From Whitmania pigra (taxonomy: Eukaryota; Annelida; Clitellata; Hirudinida; Haemopidae): DNA of 64,000 nt. Positions within the stretch are counted from its first letter, which is position 1; the number at the start of each line of letters is the position of its first letter. Shown piece by piece: positions 34,030-45,250 of the stretch. The notes under the pieces are model-generated. The model saw only the letters and a program-made list of their open reading frames with translations. It was not told the origin of the DNA and did no database searches. Where the stretch lies: positions 2,834,501 through 2,898,500 of the forward strand of contig JAJTWR010000314.1 of assembly GCA_021613335.1 (NCBI GenBank), given 5' to 3'. The translations under genes were made by a program, and so were the position numbers.

Positions 34030-34625
34030 CAGCCTTCACCTTTACATCATCTGGTTGGCGCTCAATGGTTTTCCTCAACGGACATCTATAGAGTCTATAG
34101 ATCTAGTCGTTGCTAATAATTAAATATCCGACAATTGGAGGGTAAACCATTTTATTTGAATAAAGCATTTAATAACATAATAACAATTCCACAATTTTCT
34201 GCCTTTATGACTCCGATTTCCTAAGTGGGGTGTCCGTAGAACCTCTACCTGCAGAATTCAATTCGGGACCGCCCACCTCCAAATTCGTTCAGATTATTAA
34301 CGTGGGAGTGCACTGGGTCACCATATCGAATTTGAATTCCGGACCGGACGAAGTGATGCTGTATGACAGCTTGAATTACGTTATAAATGAAAAAGCGTAA
34401 AGGACGATAGCCTATATGGCTAAGAATTTTATTCGAGGTCCGATGCTCGCAATCGTCCGAAAAGGAGTCCAGCAGCAACGAGGCTACGACGATTGCGGGC
34501 CTATGGCACATTCATTGTGCTCTGGCAATGACCCTAGGGGTTGCAAATACGTCCAGGAAAGTCTAAGGGACGCTATAATCCGGTCATTCGAGAATGAAGA
34601 TATTGACATACCAATGACAGAGTAA
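34030..34625 (+). pseudogene. Ulp1-like (C48) cysteine protease domain, one in-frame stop
   Basis: Ulp1-type proteases use a His-Asp-Cys triad. The frame shows GVHWVTISN (His-Trp), a MLYDSLNY (Asp) and GYDDCGPMA (Cys) in the right order and spacing. A TAA at 34398-34400 interrupts the frame between Asp and Cys. Several transposon families carry such a domain. The transposase-like blocks on its 5' side and the PHD finger on its 3' side suggest one composite gene. The N-terminal boundary near 34040 (LVGAQWFSSTD) is approximate. Confidence 0.6.
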
Positions 34626-34699
34626 AGGTTACCTAACATTTCTTTGCAATGCTAGAAAATAATGTAATTTACTTGCACATATTAATTTTCAAAGGTTTG

Positions 34700-34910
34700 C
34701 AAAGATATTTTCAAAGTTGAGCTATGGTGCGACTGTAAGTTAAATTGGATCAAAGCACCTAGGAGGGAGAAGGAAGACATGGCTTCGTGCGACAGGTGCT
34801 TCCGATGGTACCACCGATACTGCCAGAACATACCAGACCAAGTTATTAAACATGGCGGTGATTGGATCTGCAGCCACTGTAGCAATGTTTTTGACGATAA
34901 AAAATAAAAT
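34700..34910 (+). pseudogene. PHD-finger fragment
   Basis: The frame reads ELWCDCKLNW, then MASCDRCFRWYHRYCQNI, then GGDWICSHC. The Cys4-His-Cys3 order and the Trp two residues before the last Cys pair fit a PHD finger (C-x-C, C-x2-C, H-x2-C, C-x2-C). It follows the Ulp1-like region in the same orientation and is preceded by an AG-like acceptor, so it is probably the next exon of the same decayed gene. Confidence 0.6.
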
Positions 34911-35094
34911 GCTAAAATCCAAAAGCCTTCTAAAACATCTAATTAATCACAAACTAGAACATAATTTGAATAACAATCGGGTAAAGACAAGTTATTTCAC
35001 ATTATTCATCTTTGTTTTTGTTTATTTTTGCCACACCGTGCTGGCGCATTTTGTTTACACATTTTTATTCACACCGTGCTCGTATGAAGCTGGT

Positions 35095-35340
35095 CATTCT
35101 CCATCTTCTCTGACCGAAGTCTGATTAAATGTTTTGTCTCTTGAAATCAACATCGGCATCTTGTTTCTCATCCATGCAACAACATGGTTGCTTTGATATT
35201 TAAAGCCACACTCAACACTTCAGATTTAACAGGATCATCACTTTTTCCAATCATCACGTTATTTTGTATGTTAGAGTAACACTTCATTTCCTTAGTAGTT
35301 CTAATAGCACAAACCTCATAAGATAAGTTCAAATACACAG
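35095..35340 (-). pseudogene. Family A receptor fragment with collapsed intron
   Basis: The sequence matches the 5' two-thirds of the Ig2 exon at 46433-46774 and then the 3' end of the V-like exon at 46904-47224. The approximately 130-bp intron is reduced to about 20 bp. A small deletion removes the RRTCGFK region codons, and GGGCCCCAATAATTGC is missing. The left part of Ig2 and the right part of V are gone. The right side joins directly to hAT transposase sequence at about 35341. Confidence 0.7.
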
Positions 35341-36205
35341 ACCTTAACTCGAGCGTGTTTGAGCAGCTTTGTGAGGAGATGGACGCACAGAACAGATGCC
35401 TGCTCTTACACACAGAAATAAGATGGCTGTTCAGAGGCAAATCGCTAACCAGAGTATTTGAATTACGAGAGCCATTGCAAAGATTTCTATCAGAAAAGAA
35501 GTCACCGTTGGCAGCACATTTCGATGACAAGGTATGGGTCGCAAAACTAGTTTACCTGTGTGACATATTCAGCCTGCTCAATGAACTCGATCTGTTCCTT
35601 CAGGGGAAAATGACAACTGTTTTCAAGTTGGCAGACAAAGTAAAAAAAATTTAAAGCCAAACTGGAGTTGTGAGGAAAGCGTGTGAACAGAGTCATTGTG
35701 GACATGTTTCAAATATTAGCGGGGATTTAGCGAGACTGAACCTGAGCATTCATTCTTCAAGTTGGTGACGGATCGCCTGTTTTTGCTTTTAAAAGAGTTC
35801 GAGCGTTACTTCCCATCCACAAAAGACCCACGAACTGGTAAGGAATGGATCCGCGACCCATTTGTCAACAAACCAGGCGAGTCTAGCATGTCTGTGCAAG
35901 AAGATCAACTGCTTGAGATTGCTAATGACGGCGTCCTTAAAACTGCGTTCCAGACAACAACTCTACCGGTGTTCTGGATTAAAGTCATAGCGAAATATCC
36001 TGAGATTGCAACCACATCACTTAAATCCCTGTTGCCATTTCCGACATTCTATTTTTGTGAAGCGGGGTTTTCTGCAGTGACAGCAACCAAAACAAAACAA
36101 CGGAATCAACTGAACATAAGCCACACACTTCGGGTGTCATTGTCTCCGATTACCCCCAGATGGAACCATCTCGTTGCAAAGAAACAAGCTCAGGGTTCTC
36201 ATTGA
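35341..36205 (+). pseudogene. ZBED5/SCAND3-like hAT transposase C-terminal half
   Basis: Homology to 19720-20120 begins at CCTTAACTCG and continues through LHTEIRWLFRGKSLTRVFE and LLNELDLFLQGKMTTVFKL. A frameshift near 35650-35760 separates the last block, 35762-36205, which has FCEAGFSAVTATKTKQRNQ and LRVSLSPITPRW, the dimerisation end of ZBED5-type hAT transposases. It is dead or host-incorporated debris. TIRs were not found. Confidence 0.75.
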
Positions 36206-36416
36206 ATTAGCATTCTAATGAGTTAAATTTTAAATCGCTTTATATTCATTTTTTGTGTGTAACTGTATGTATTTTGAGGGCATGTTTAAATACAATTTCA
36301 AATCACTTTATATTCATTTGTTTTCGTAACTATATGTATTTTGAAGGCGTGTGTAAATACAATTAAATTAAAGTTATTAAATCAAAACGATCTGAAATAT
36401 AAACAATCAATTGTTT

Positions 36417-36640
36417 GTCATCCAAATAAGAATGTCCCTGTCGTCATATTTTTGGACTTTGTTGATATGTTCTTCGCCTAACGGGGCAGTATCAGAAACG
36501 ATGGTGACTATTTGCAGACTATTGACTGGTCCCTCTCCTATGCCACCAGGTCTGGAATTCTGAGATTCAGATTCAGAACTACAGTTCATTAAAATTTGTT
36601 TTTTTTTCTTGTTGTGCAGGTTATTCGATGTCATAGAAAA
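36417..36640 (+). other. Duplicated segment of unknown nature upstream of lectin gene
   Basis: This is near identical to 50008-50220, for example AATGTCCCTGTCGTCATATT and GGGGCAGTATCAGAAACGAT. In the 50-kb copy the frame is open (NMNVPVVIFLDLVEMFFAQ onward). Here a stop interrupts it. It is the left end of the approximately 2.4-kb duplicated unit that carries the family C genes. Confidence 0.55.
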
Positions 36641-37033
36641 ATGCGATTAAACGGGTGGAGAGCGCCAATTTTATGGTTCGCCATCGGGCGAAAAATATTC
36701 TAGCTATGCTTATGTCCATCATACAATTGAGCCTATGAGAATCATTTTCATGATAAAAATTATGGTAGTTCCTCCCCCATGAATATCAAGTCTATATGTA
36801 AAGCCTAACAACAGCAACCATGCATGTATATGATGTGCACGTAACAATGCATCATCATTGTAAAATATAAAGTTAACAAAATAACAGATTATACAAGAAA
36901 ATCAATCCTAAGATAAAAGAATTAAAAAAATAAGGCGCTTTTTATCAGCTAAATCAAAAAAAAAAAAAATTTTCCAATTCCATATCACATTTTCTCTGCG
37001 GAATATTTCAAAATATAATTTAAAATTAAACCA

Positions 37034-38382
37034 ATGGAAATCTTCAAAATATTCGTGGCATTATGTTTAATTGTTACAGCATCATGTCTCCATGATTCAT
37101 TTATATTTCGTAGAAGTAAAGAATGCAATGGCAAAATACGATGTGCCGTGAACGTACCCAGTTTTACTAAAATTGGAAGTTTAATCAATTGTGCCCGTCT
37201 CTGCAAATCTCTGAGAAACTGCACAGGCTTCAATTATTTGGTGAACACATCGACATGCCAGCTGTTTGACATCTTTCCTCTCAAGATAGCTCACCAATCA
37301 AATTGCAGTAACTACCAGGTAACTACTTCTCTATTCCAATACTTAATTAACATGACCTCGACTTAATGTTTGTGGATTTTGCAGCCATTTTCAATGCTTT
37401 CAGGTAACTATGTTGAATTTTTAATATGTAATATTCATCTTTGCTTATATATAGTAGTAAAATAACCCAGGGGTCTTCATACTAGTAAGTTAACTGACAA
37501 GTTTAATGAGTACATATAAACGACACGAGTAGATCTATGGGATTTGTGGAATTGAGGAATATTTAAATCTTATTAATGCCATGGAGCTTTCTCATGATGA
37601 TCCTAGAAATAATGAATAATAAATTTAATAAAATACATTTAATTAACAAATTGAATTAATGTGATGCTGCCAGGGTTACAACAGTGCAATAACAAAAAAT
37701 ATGGTTTCATTTAAATAATGTGTGATAAAACCGAGCAATAAATTTTTTAAATGTGTGTTCAGTCAACCATGCACTATGTGGACCATCCTTTCAAAGTTCA
37801 ACATATATCAATTATGGCATCGCTTTGTCCTCGTGGATGGCAGTCGATGGTTTACTGAGTACCAATATAGGTGCAGGACAATGCAGTCACACGAATGATC
37901 CCGATGGAGGAGAAAACTGGTTCATGGTGGATTTAAAAAGACTAGTGAAAGTCAGCTATGTTCGCATTTTGACAAGAAAAATTCTTACAGTGCAGTGTAA
38001 GAACACATTCGCTTTATTTTAACCTTTTAAATAAATTTTGAATATGAATGAATCCAGTATCTTGAAATGTTTAAATTAAAAAATTTTAAAACTGAAGTAT
38101 GATTGCATTGGAAAAATAAAATATTTTTCTACATACATAGTAATCAGATACAAGGACCTCATAATCGGCGTAACCAATGATTCATGGTTGGTGAAAAGAC
38201 CAATAAGAAACACGTATCCTCTGTGTGGAATCTACCAGGGACCTCTTGTTTCGGCGTCTTGGATTCAAATCAATTGTTCCACCAATAGTACTCCACCAGC
38301 AAGATACGTCATTGCTCAACAAACTCCCGCTGGATCAGCAAGTGGCGGTTTTTTGTGCCTGTGCGAAATCGAAGTTTACTGA
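37034..38382 (+). CDS. Secreted PAN/apple plus F5/8C (fucolectin-like) protein
   Basis: Four exons give 259 aa: 37034-37318, a 19-nt microexon 37385-37403, 37763-37996 and 38141-38382. The signal peptide is MEIFKIFVALCLIVTASC. Residues about 27-95 form a six-Cys PAN/apple-like domain with CNGKIRCAVN, CARLCKSL, CTGFNYL and CQLF. The microexon encodes PFSMLS. The rest is a discoidin/F5-8C domain: GPSFQSST, SSWMAVDGL, CSHTNDP, NWFMVDLKRLVKVSYVRIL, then a C-terminal strand ending LCEIEVY. Tachylectin-4/fucolectin relatives bind fucose and act as humoral lectins. Sugar binding here is inferred. No TM segment or GPI signal is evident, so it is probably secreted. It is paralogous to 50625-51999. Confidence 0.8.
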
Positions 38383-38975
38383 AATACCAATGTGAATTTC
38401 ATAATATTAACGTTAAGTTAATTTTCTTTTCTAACTTTTTACACTATTTTATCACTCGGTAGATTTGAAATGTTTCATATTAACATGTAGAGAGAACATG
38501 TCTTTAAGGAGCTAATTATGAATGCTAGTTTTTCTTATTTGTAATTTGTTATTTCTGTAATATCATCAAAAATCTATAATAAATCAATTAGGAAATTGCT
38601 AAATTTTCAAAAACTTTTTTCAAAGATTAAAATCAGAGTGGCTACAAATTATGAACAAAAACAGCAAAGGAGTTGATCCATTAAATTTGAATTTCTTGAT
38701 CTTGTGCTCATAAAAAAATGTTTGAGCAAAGATCAATCATCCATATTTATACACATGCTCTTGTTATCGAAATGTTATTATGCACTGAATAGAAGGATGT
38801 TTTTTTTTGTTCCAACGATTTCTTACATTTGTTTGTTTCTCTGGAAAAAGCAATTATTGTGGTTCCGAAAGGGGAGCAAATGCCCAGGCAATCTTTAAGG
38901 GTACTCACGGGCCTTAAATTATTGTAATCAGTTGCAAGGTATAAATACATCGGCATAAATGCTATAAATAATAAT
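38383..38975. other. 3' flank of lectin gene, duplicated downstream
   Basis: This region up to about 38880 is shared with 52000-52500. Short open frames in it (38704-38898) are not conserved as protein between the two copies, so they are treated as non-coding. Confidence 0.5.
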
Positions 38976-39570
<595 letters not shown>

Positions 39571-40059
39571 GCGTGACTACACAAACATCGGCAACAGATG
39601 ACTAATCAATAGCAATATCTCTGCGTAGAGCACACAGTGGCCGACCAAAGGTGTTGACAACAAGAGACATTCATAAGATTGATTTTATTTATTTCAAAAC
39701 AAGACCATTTTCTACTATTATTATTCCGAGTATTATTTCTTGTCACGAAACATCAGCTGTTGCTTCTGCAACGACAACAAAATCTGCCTGGTACACAGAA
39801 GTCTAGCCTGGATGTTTAGAGGCATTGGTCACGCAAATTAAGCGCAAACAATTTTTTGTGAAAATTTGTAATTTATTTCTTTTATTATATTTTTAATACT
39901 ACTGATATTATATTATTATTATTTATTATATTTAGTAATATTTGTGACCGTTGAAAAAAGATTGTTTAGGATTAAAAAATACCCCTTAACTTCTCAAAAC
40001 CTTCACTTGTTAACTTCCATAAACCTAAATTCATCAAACACTCTTGTCTGTGAACCTTA

Positions 40060-40260
40060 TAACCTTTGAACTCTGATCGTGCAGACCGTGACCTCCATAC
40101 CAGACGACTCCCCAAGGCGATGACCCTAGATGCGGCCTCCCCACAGGATATTGAACGACTGGATAAGGAGGTTGAACATGACGCGGGTCTTGATGACGCT
40201 GGCAAAGCTCTGGGTCTTACCCGTTTCCAGCATCAGGTACGTCGGAAAATAAATGGGTAG
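40060..40260 (+). other. Unrecognised exon-like stretch, higher GC
   Basis: A stretch from about 40090 is more GC-rich than its surroundings and open in one frame: RDLHTRRLPKAMTLDAA, then DIERLDKEVEHD and DDAGKALGLTRFQHQ. It is followed by GTACGT, a possible donor, and preceded by an AG. The helix-like 'W/LxxLGKxLGL' pattern is faintly death-domain-like, but I would not assign it. It may be an exon of an unseen gene or an ancient duplicate. Confidence 0.3.
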
Positions 40261-40378
40261 GTGTACGTGATGAGTGTGTCTGCTCTTGTTTTATTATAAT
40301 ATCACTACCTTACCCAATCGCATTGATAGAGATTTACGAATAATACTAGCGGAATAGAAATATTTTTATTATAATCGC

Positions 40379-40513
40379 ATTTTGGGCATTAATTTAGCGA
40401 AATCATTTGTTTTAAATGGTGTCACTATCAACCAAACATGATAGTATTTTGGGCATTAATTTAGCGAAATCATTTGTTTTAAATGGTGTCACTATCAACC
40501 AAACATGATAGTT
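40379..40513. repeat. Two-copy tandem repeat, 67-bp period
   Basis: The block starting ATTTTGGGCATTAATTTAGC at 40379 restarts at 40446 with the same following sequence through CCAAACATGATAGT. This is a recent local duplication. Confidence 0.9.
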
Positions 40514-40630
40514 TTATTAATATTATTACGATTATTATGATTTGTATTTTTTAAACATTTATCTATAACGTAAGAATATAAGATAGCTTAGGGACCGGAT
40601 ATTGTGATCCTCAGATTACTTTAGTAAATT

Positions 40631-40903
40631 ACAAACCAGCCTCTTGAGATGTTGCCCGAGGTATTGTCAAGTCAATTTTACCACTCATGTTATAACTTTC
40701 AAAGTTATTTTTAAACGCATCTATAATAGAATCAACATCATAAATTTCTTGTGAAGGATTTCCATCAGTTCCTCTTTTCCAATATAAACTACCAAGTTTG
40801 CATTTAAGGATCACTTCACTTCCATTCAAAACGACTTCATTCTCCATGTTTGTTACTCTTCCGTTGAATGTAACTGGTTGAATTGCATAAAAAGATGCTA
40901 AAA
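40631..40903 (-). pseudogene. Truncated family B Ig1 exon
   Basis: This matches the Ig1 exon at 22207-22539 from its acceptor (near 40903) through NKV/NEVVLNGSEVILKCK, EIYD and DLTIPRATSQEAGL. It ends abruptly before the strand-F Cys and the donor. A deletion removes several residues after the Trp (FTSDCHLDL region). No Ig2, TM or tail follows on the minus strand. Upstream similarity continues to about 41520. It is therefore a dead segmental duplicate. Confidence 0.7.
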
Positions 40904-41520
40904 TAAAATAAATGTGATTTTTTAAATGATGTAAAACATGATAACATTATCAATTATAAAGCTCCACAATATGATGCAAAACATTTTGTAATAAATAACT
41001 AAAAATGTGTCTATAATACAGCAGTTATTACTTAAGTTAATAGTAAAGTTAATCGCAATTACGATAATTATTATTCATTATGAGATCACTTAGCGTATGA
41101 GGCATTTACCCATGAAAATCCAAATAGTCGTCTTTCTGTCCCCCATTTTCCATGTCAATATTTGAACGAACAATAAAATTTAATGCTGTAATAATGCAAT
41201 CATCATTTTATATTATAATCGTTTATGTCTTTAAATGTTTTATGTTATTAAATTAAATTCGAATCATTTCTAAGAATAGTGACTTGCTTTCTCTTTTTGG
41301 TAATTACCAGTTGAAGTAGATGCAAAGTAATAAATTATGTAAAGTTACCGAAATTTGGAAATTTAAATTTTTACTAAGAAAGGCTAGATGATTATTTGAT
41401 AAAGTACCGCATAACTAGGCCTACGACTTTATATATTTATTTCCATTTTTTATTTAGTCTTGTAAATCTATCGAAATTAACTTGCGGGCGTCTTTTACTA
41501 TTTTTCAAAGGTTAAATTCA
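40904..41520 (-). repeat. Duplicate of the 5' flank of the minus-strand receptor
   Basis: It is collinear with 22540-23165, with small indels. Shared words include GTGTCTATAATACA, GTATGAGGCATTTACCCATG and TTGGTAATTACCAGTTGAAG. Confidence 0.8.
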
Positions 41521-41539
41521 GTTAATCATTCAATTTCAA

Positions 41540-43310
41540 GGGGTACTCCCCTTGCTACAAAAGCCAGGCCTCGACCCTAGCTCCCCGTCTAATTACAGAC
41601 CAATCTCCAACCTCTCCACTATATCAAAATTACTAGAAAGGCTCACCCTTTCTAGAATCAGTCCCCATATTACTAACTCCTCTAACTTCTCTCCATTCCA
41701 ATCCGCCTATAGACCCGTTTTCTCCACAGAGACCGCTCTTTCCCATATTTTCAACAATATATCTCACGTTTGTGGAAATCGTAACTGCGCCGTTATGGTC
41801 GGTCTAGACCTATCGGCAGCCTTCGACACCATCAACCATAGCATATTGTTAGACAGACTCCACTCCGACTTCGGCATCGAAGGCCTCGCACTTTCTTGGC
41901 TCCAATCATACCTCTCCAACAGATCCCAATATGTCAAGCTGGGCTGCCATACTTCCTCTTCTGTTGATCTCCTTGCTGGAGTCCCCCAGGGCTCCGCCCT
42001 GGGACTCCTACTTTTCACAACCTACACTTCACCCCTGTCTGACATCGTCAAAAATTTTGACGTGTCCTTCCACCAATTAACGACTGGCACCTCGTAAATT
42101 TCCTTCAACTCAACCCTCAAAAGTCCGAAATAATGTTTATCGGCACACCTCTTCAACTGAAAAACCTATCCCCCCCATCTTCAATAAATATCGCTGGCAC
42201 CCTTCTTCTTCTACCCTAAAACTTATCGGCGTTACTTTTGATTCCCATCTCAGCTTTAAACAACATGCCTCCTCCATAGCCAAATCTTCAATCATCTCAT
42301 CTGGGCTATACGACATATCCGCCCACTCCTATTAGAATTAGACCTTAGCACGAATCGTTCAAACGTCTTCTTCGTTATTCGATGTACGATCCAATTCGTT
42401 GTAAGATCTAATTCGGTATAAGATTCAATGTATACAGGAATAAAAAAAAATTTATTTAATAAATAAAACTAGTAAATTCAAATTTATCACCAATTTATTT
42501 TTTCGAATAAATATCGGGATTAATTACTTGCAGCCAATTCAAATAGTAATTGCTTTGCAGTTAGGTCTCCGTCTTTATATTTGACCAACGCCTTATAAAG
42601 AGCTGCATTTCTTGCAGTGACTTTCTTGTCTCGAAGGCACTGCCCTTCGTTCAACAATCGTTCAATGGTTGAAATGGTTTGCGATTCTTTAAGCAAAACT
42701 TGCACCAAGTCGCTGATATTTCGGATGGCTTTTGCCTCGGCATTGAGTTTAGTATGCCACCCTTCCACATCGTTATTGGTGCGGACTTGGTCATCATAGA
42801 CAAATTTATCTGGAAGGGCATTCTTATTATAAGAGAACATAAATAGGGCAGTTTGAAGACTATTTATTTGTTGAAGAGTTAATAAATTAATAAAATTTAA
42901 ATATTGTGGTAGACGAAATACCGAATTGGACCTTATAACGACAATTAAACGTAAGAGACGATATAACGAATAACGAAGGAGACCTTATAACGAGTCGTTA
43001 AGGCTATTATCGTCTCCTTCGTTCAATTGTCTATGAGCCTACAAAATATCTCTGCTCGCTTACCGTACCTTAACCACATCCAATCCCCCTTATCTCCATC
43101 ATCTCATTCGCCACCGTCACATCCCCGATCTCATCCGCTCATCTTCTACAATTCATCTTCACCAACCGGTTCACAAATCATCCATAGTTAACCGAGGCTT
43201 CTCTCATGCCTCGCCCGCCGTCTGAAACAGCCTGCCCCCCATCATCCGGTCTCAGCCCACGTTCTGACGCTATGCTTAAGGCGCCATACAAATAAACTAT
43301 TATTATTATT
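41540..43310 (+). mobile_element. CR1/Jockey-like LINE, 5'-truncated and interrupted
   Basis: The reverse transcriptase frame at 41552-42097 has NYRPISNLSTISKLLE, FQSAYRP, AVMVGLDLSAAFDTINHSI (first catalytic Asp), GVPQGSALGLLLF, then loses the frame before the FADD motif. Sequence to about 42328 and from about 43031 to 43310 continues the element and matches the minus-strand copy at 25979-28047. The tail is (TTA)n. A Mutator-like insert occupies about 42335-43025, and flanking LINE sequence between CCACTCCT and CTACAAAATATC is missing, so a deletion accompanied it. Confidence 0.75.
42335..43025 (-). mobile_element. Mutator-like (MULE) element remnant with long inverted ends
   Basis: The left end (GTCTTCTTCGTTATTCG, then CAATTCGTTGTAAGATCTAA, then TTCGGTAT) is roughly inverted at the right end (ATACCGAATTGGACCTTATA, then CGAATAACGAAGGAGAC). 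The minus-strand frame at 42520-42840 has VRTNNDVEGWHTKLN, typical of the C-terminal end of FLYWCH/MULE-type transposases (RTNNxxEGWHxxxN). Only this end of the transposase remains. Exact termini and a 9-bp target duplication could not be fixed. Confidence 0.6.
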
Positions 43311-43489
43311 ATTATTAAAGAATTAAAGATAGAACAGATTATTATTATGAGTTTTGAAACTGTTCAAATCAAAACTACCAATTATAATTAATAAAGAATT
43401 AAAGATAGAACAGATTATTATTATTATTATGAGTTTGTTTGTGTCTATTTTTATATTAATATATAATATCTATAATTTATTTTTTTTTA

Positions 43490-43720
43490 TTTATTTATTT
43501 AACCGGTCGAAGGGCTGAACAGCCTCAGCAAAAACAATATAACCAATACAACATCGAGCGAAGAAAAGCAGGTTACAGATTAGTCTGTGATTGTCAAAAA
43601 TTCCGAAAAATCTATCTCGAGGATTAATGCTCTGAAACGGGAGAAAGTGCCAGCAGATACCATCTCGTCTGGTAGGGAATTCCAGACCGCAACAACTCTG
43701 TTCAAAAAAAAATTTATTAA
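43490..43720 (-). repeat. LINE ORF2 C-terminal relic
   Basis: The minus-strand frame contains RVVAVWNSLPDEMVSAGTFS, the RVxxxWNSLP motif at the C-terminus of many CR1/Jockey-like LINE ORF2 proteins, and ends at a stop near 43580. A TTTATTTATTTATTT tail-like run lies at 43480-43500. The N-terminal side fuses to a hAT end at about 43718. Confidence 0.6.
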
Positions 43721-43792
43721 TGATACAAAATAAAGACTGAAGATATTCAAACTCAAAGTTTCAAACCATTTTCGCTGGTTGCGCCACTGATT
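43718..43792 (-). repeat. hAT end fragment
   Basis: The segment ending TTTTCGCTGGTTGCGCCACTG at 43792 matches the right-hand end of the 55273-56404 hAT element, and its inner part (GATACAAAATAA, CAAACTCAAAGTTTCAAACC) matches that element's interior in inverse order. Confidence 0.5.
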
Positions 43793-44034
43793 ATTATAGT
43801 TAGATTGAATACAAGCGTCCATATTTAATTTTCGGTTTGATCTTTGTTTTTAATAAAAGAGAATTTAAATTAGAAACAGTAAGCAAGTGCAACGTTTAAA
43901 CATTTTATTTCACATTGTTGATAAATTACAATTATTATGATAATTATATCAATATGACAGAACGAATAGAAAACTAATGATCATAAATTCATGAAGTAAC
44001 AGGATTCGTGATTGTTGTGCCTATGGCATAGAGA

Positions 44035-44153
44035 ATCTCCCTACCCCCCCCCCCCACCACCAAAAATAACTCATCGGATTTGGAAAAATTGCAGGGTCCC
44101 TCCCATTAGGCCTGGGAGGGCGCAAGCTTCCCTCCCTGGTTGCGCCACTGCGT
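44035..44153 (-). repeat. hAT end fragment
   Basis: CATCGGATTTGGAAAAATTG, CAGGGTC, then AGGCCTGGGAGGGCGCAAGC and GGTTGCGCCACTG are the inverse of the left end of the hAT at 55273-56404. No partner end was found, so it is a solo or truncated copy. Confidence 0.55.
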
Positions 44154-45250
44154 GTAGAGATTGTGCGTGATGGTTCAACTAAAGTTCAGTGTCCTACACC
44201 CCTCAGAGGGAAGATTAAATTCTGTGTGAAACCAGGTTGGTCATTGAAAGAACCAGTTTTAACTTTAAGCCGACAATGTCGATGGATCTGCAAATCTAAT
44301 TGTTTGACGAGGGAGCTGTTGGCCGCCTTTGCCTTTCCGGGATGTGCACGGACCCAGGAGATTTAAGTATAGTTATATCACCCAATTCATCACAAAAATT
44401 GGTATAGTAAAAACAAAAAATTCTGGAACTCTACCTGGATTTCATTAAATTGACATATTGTAAAAAAAAAATCAAATTTACTGGGAACCAAATTAATTCA
44501 TTTAGAGGACTAACAAAATACTAGGACAAGCTAAAAAAATCATAAAAATTTACATGAATCCCTAGATGTCACTTTTGAACCCAAGTTAACAATTGATTTA
44601 AAATTCTCGAAAATTTAAAATGGTGAAGGAAATAAATATAAACGAAAACCAATGCACAGTGATGGGTAAAATCACGTTCAGGGTGATTGGAAATCAAAAT
44701 CAAGATCACCAGACAAAAAGTGATTTGAAATCGAAATCAGGTTCATTGGCAATGCAGCAATAAAACAACAATTTGAAACCTAATAAATGTAAAAATATTA
44801 ACTCCAATAGGTAGTGACAAACAAAAAGATGGAATTATAGGCCTTTTCAAATTACAATATAAGCGAGACAATAACAACAAAATTTAATGAAATTACGGAA
44901 TGTAAATCTAGGTAAAACATTCATGATATGTTTAAAATAAAAGCAGCAAGTTCAACCAAAAATACCACAGAAAACATTGGAAAATAAAAATAGCAAACCA
45001 ATCCAAATAACAAATATGATGTTAGGCACTACAACTGAGATCAAAATTTGGAAATGTTCGTAAAAATCTCTAACTAAATGGAAGTTTAACAAAATAAGTT
45101 AGGTTTATGATTCTGGTTAGCATTATGGTTAGTGGGGATAAACACATTTTCAGGGTTTATGTAGGAAAAATATACAGGAGGTTTCAGGTGCTGGTAAATA
45201 CATGTAATCCAACATTTTGGTTGTTAGGGGGGTTTAGGGCTGGACAATTT
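44154..45250. other. Intergenic DNA downstream of family A gene
   Basis: An open plus-strand stretch at 44163-44366 with several cysteines is seen but has no recognisable family, no clear splice sites and starts right beside the hAT end. It is not called as a gene. The rest is AT-rich and featureless. Confidence 0.35.
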
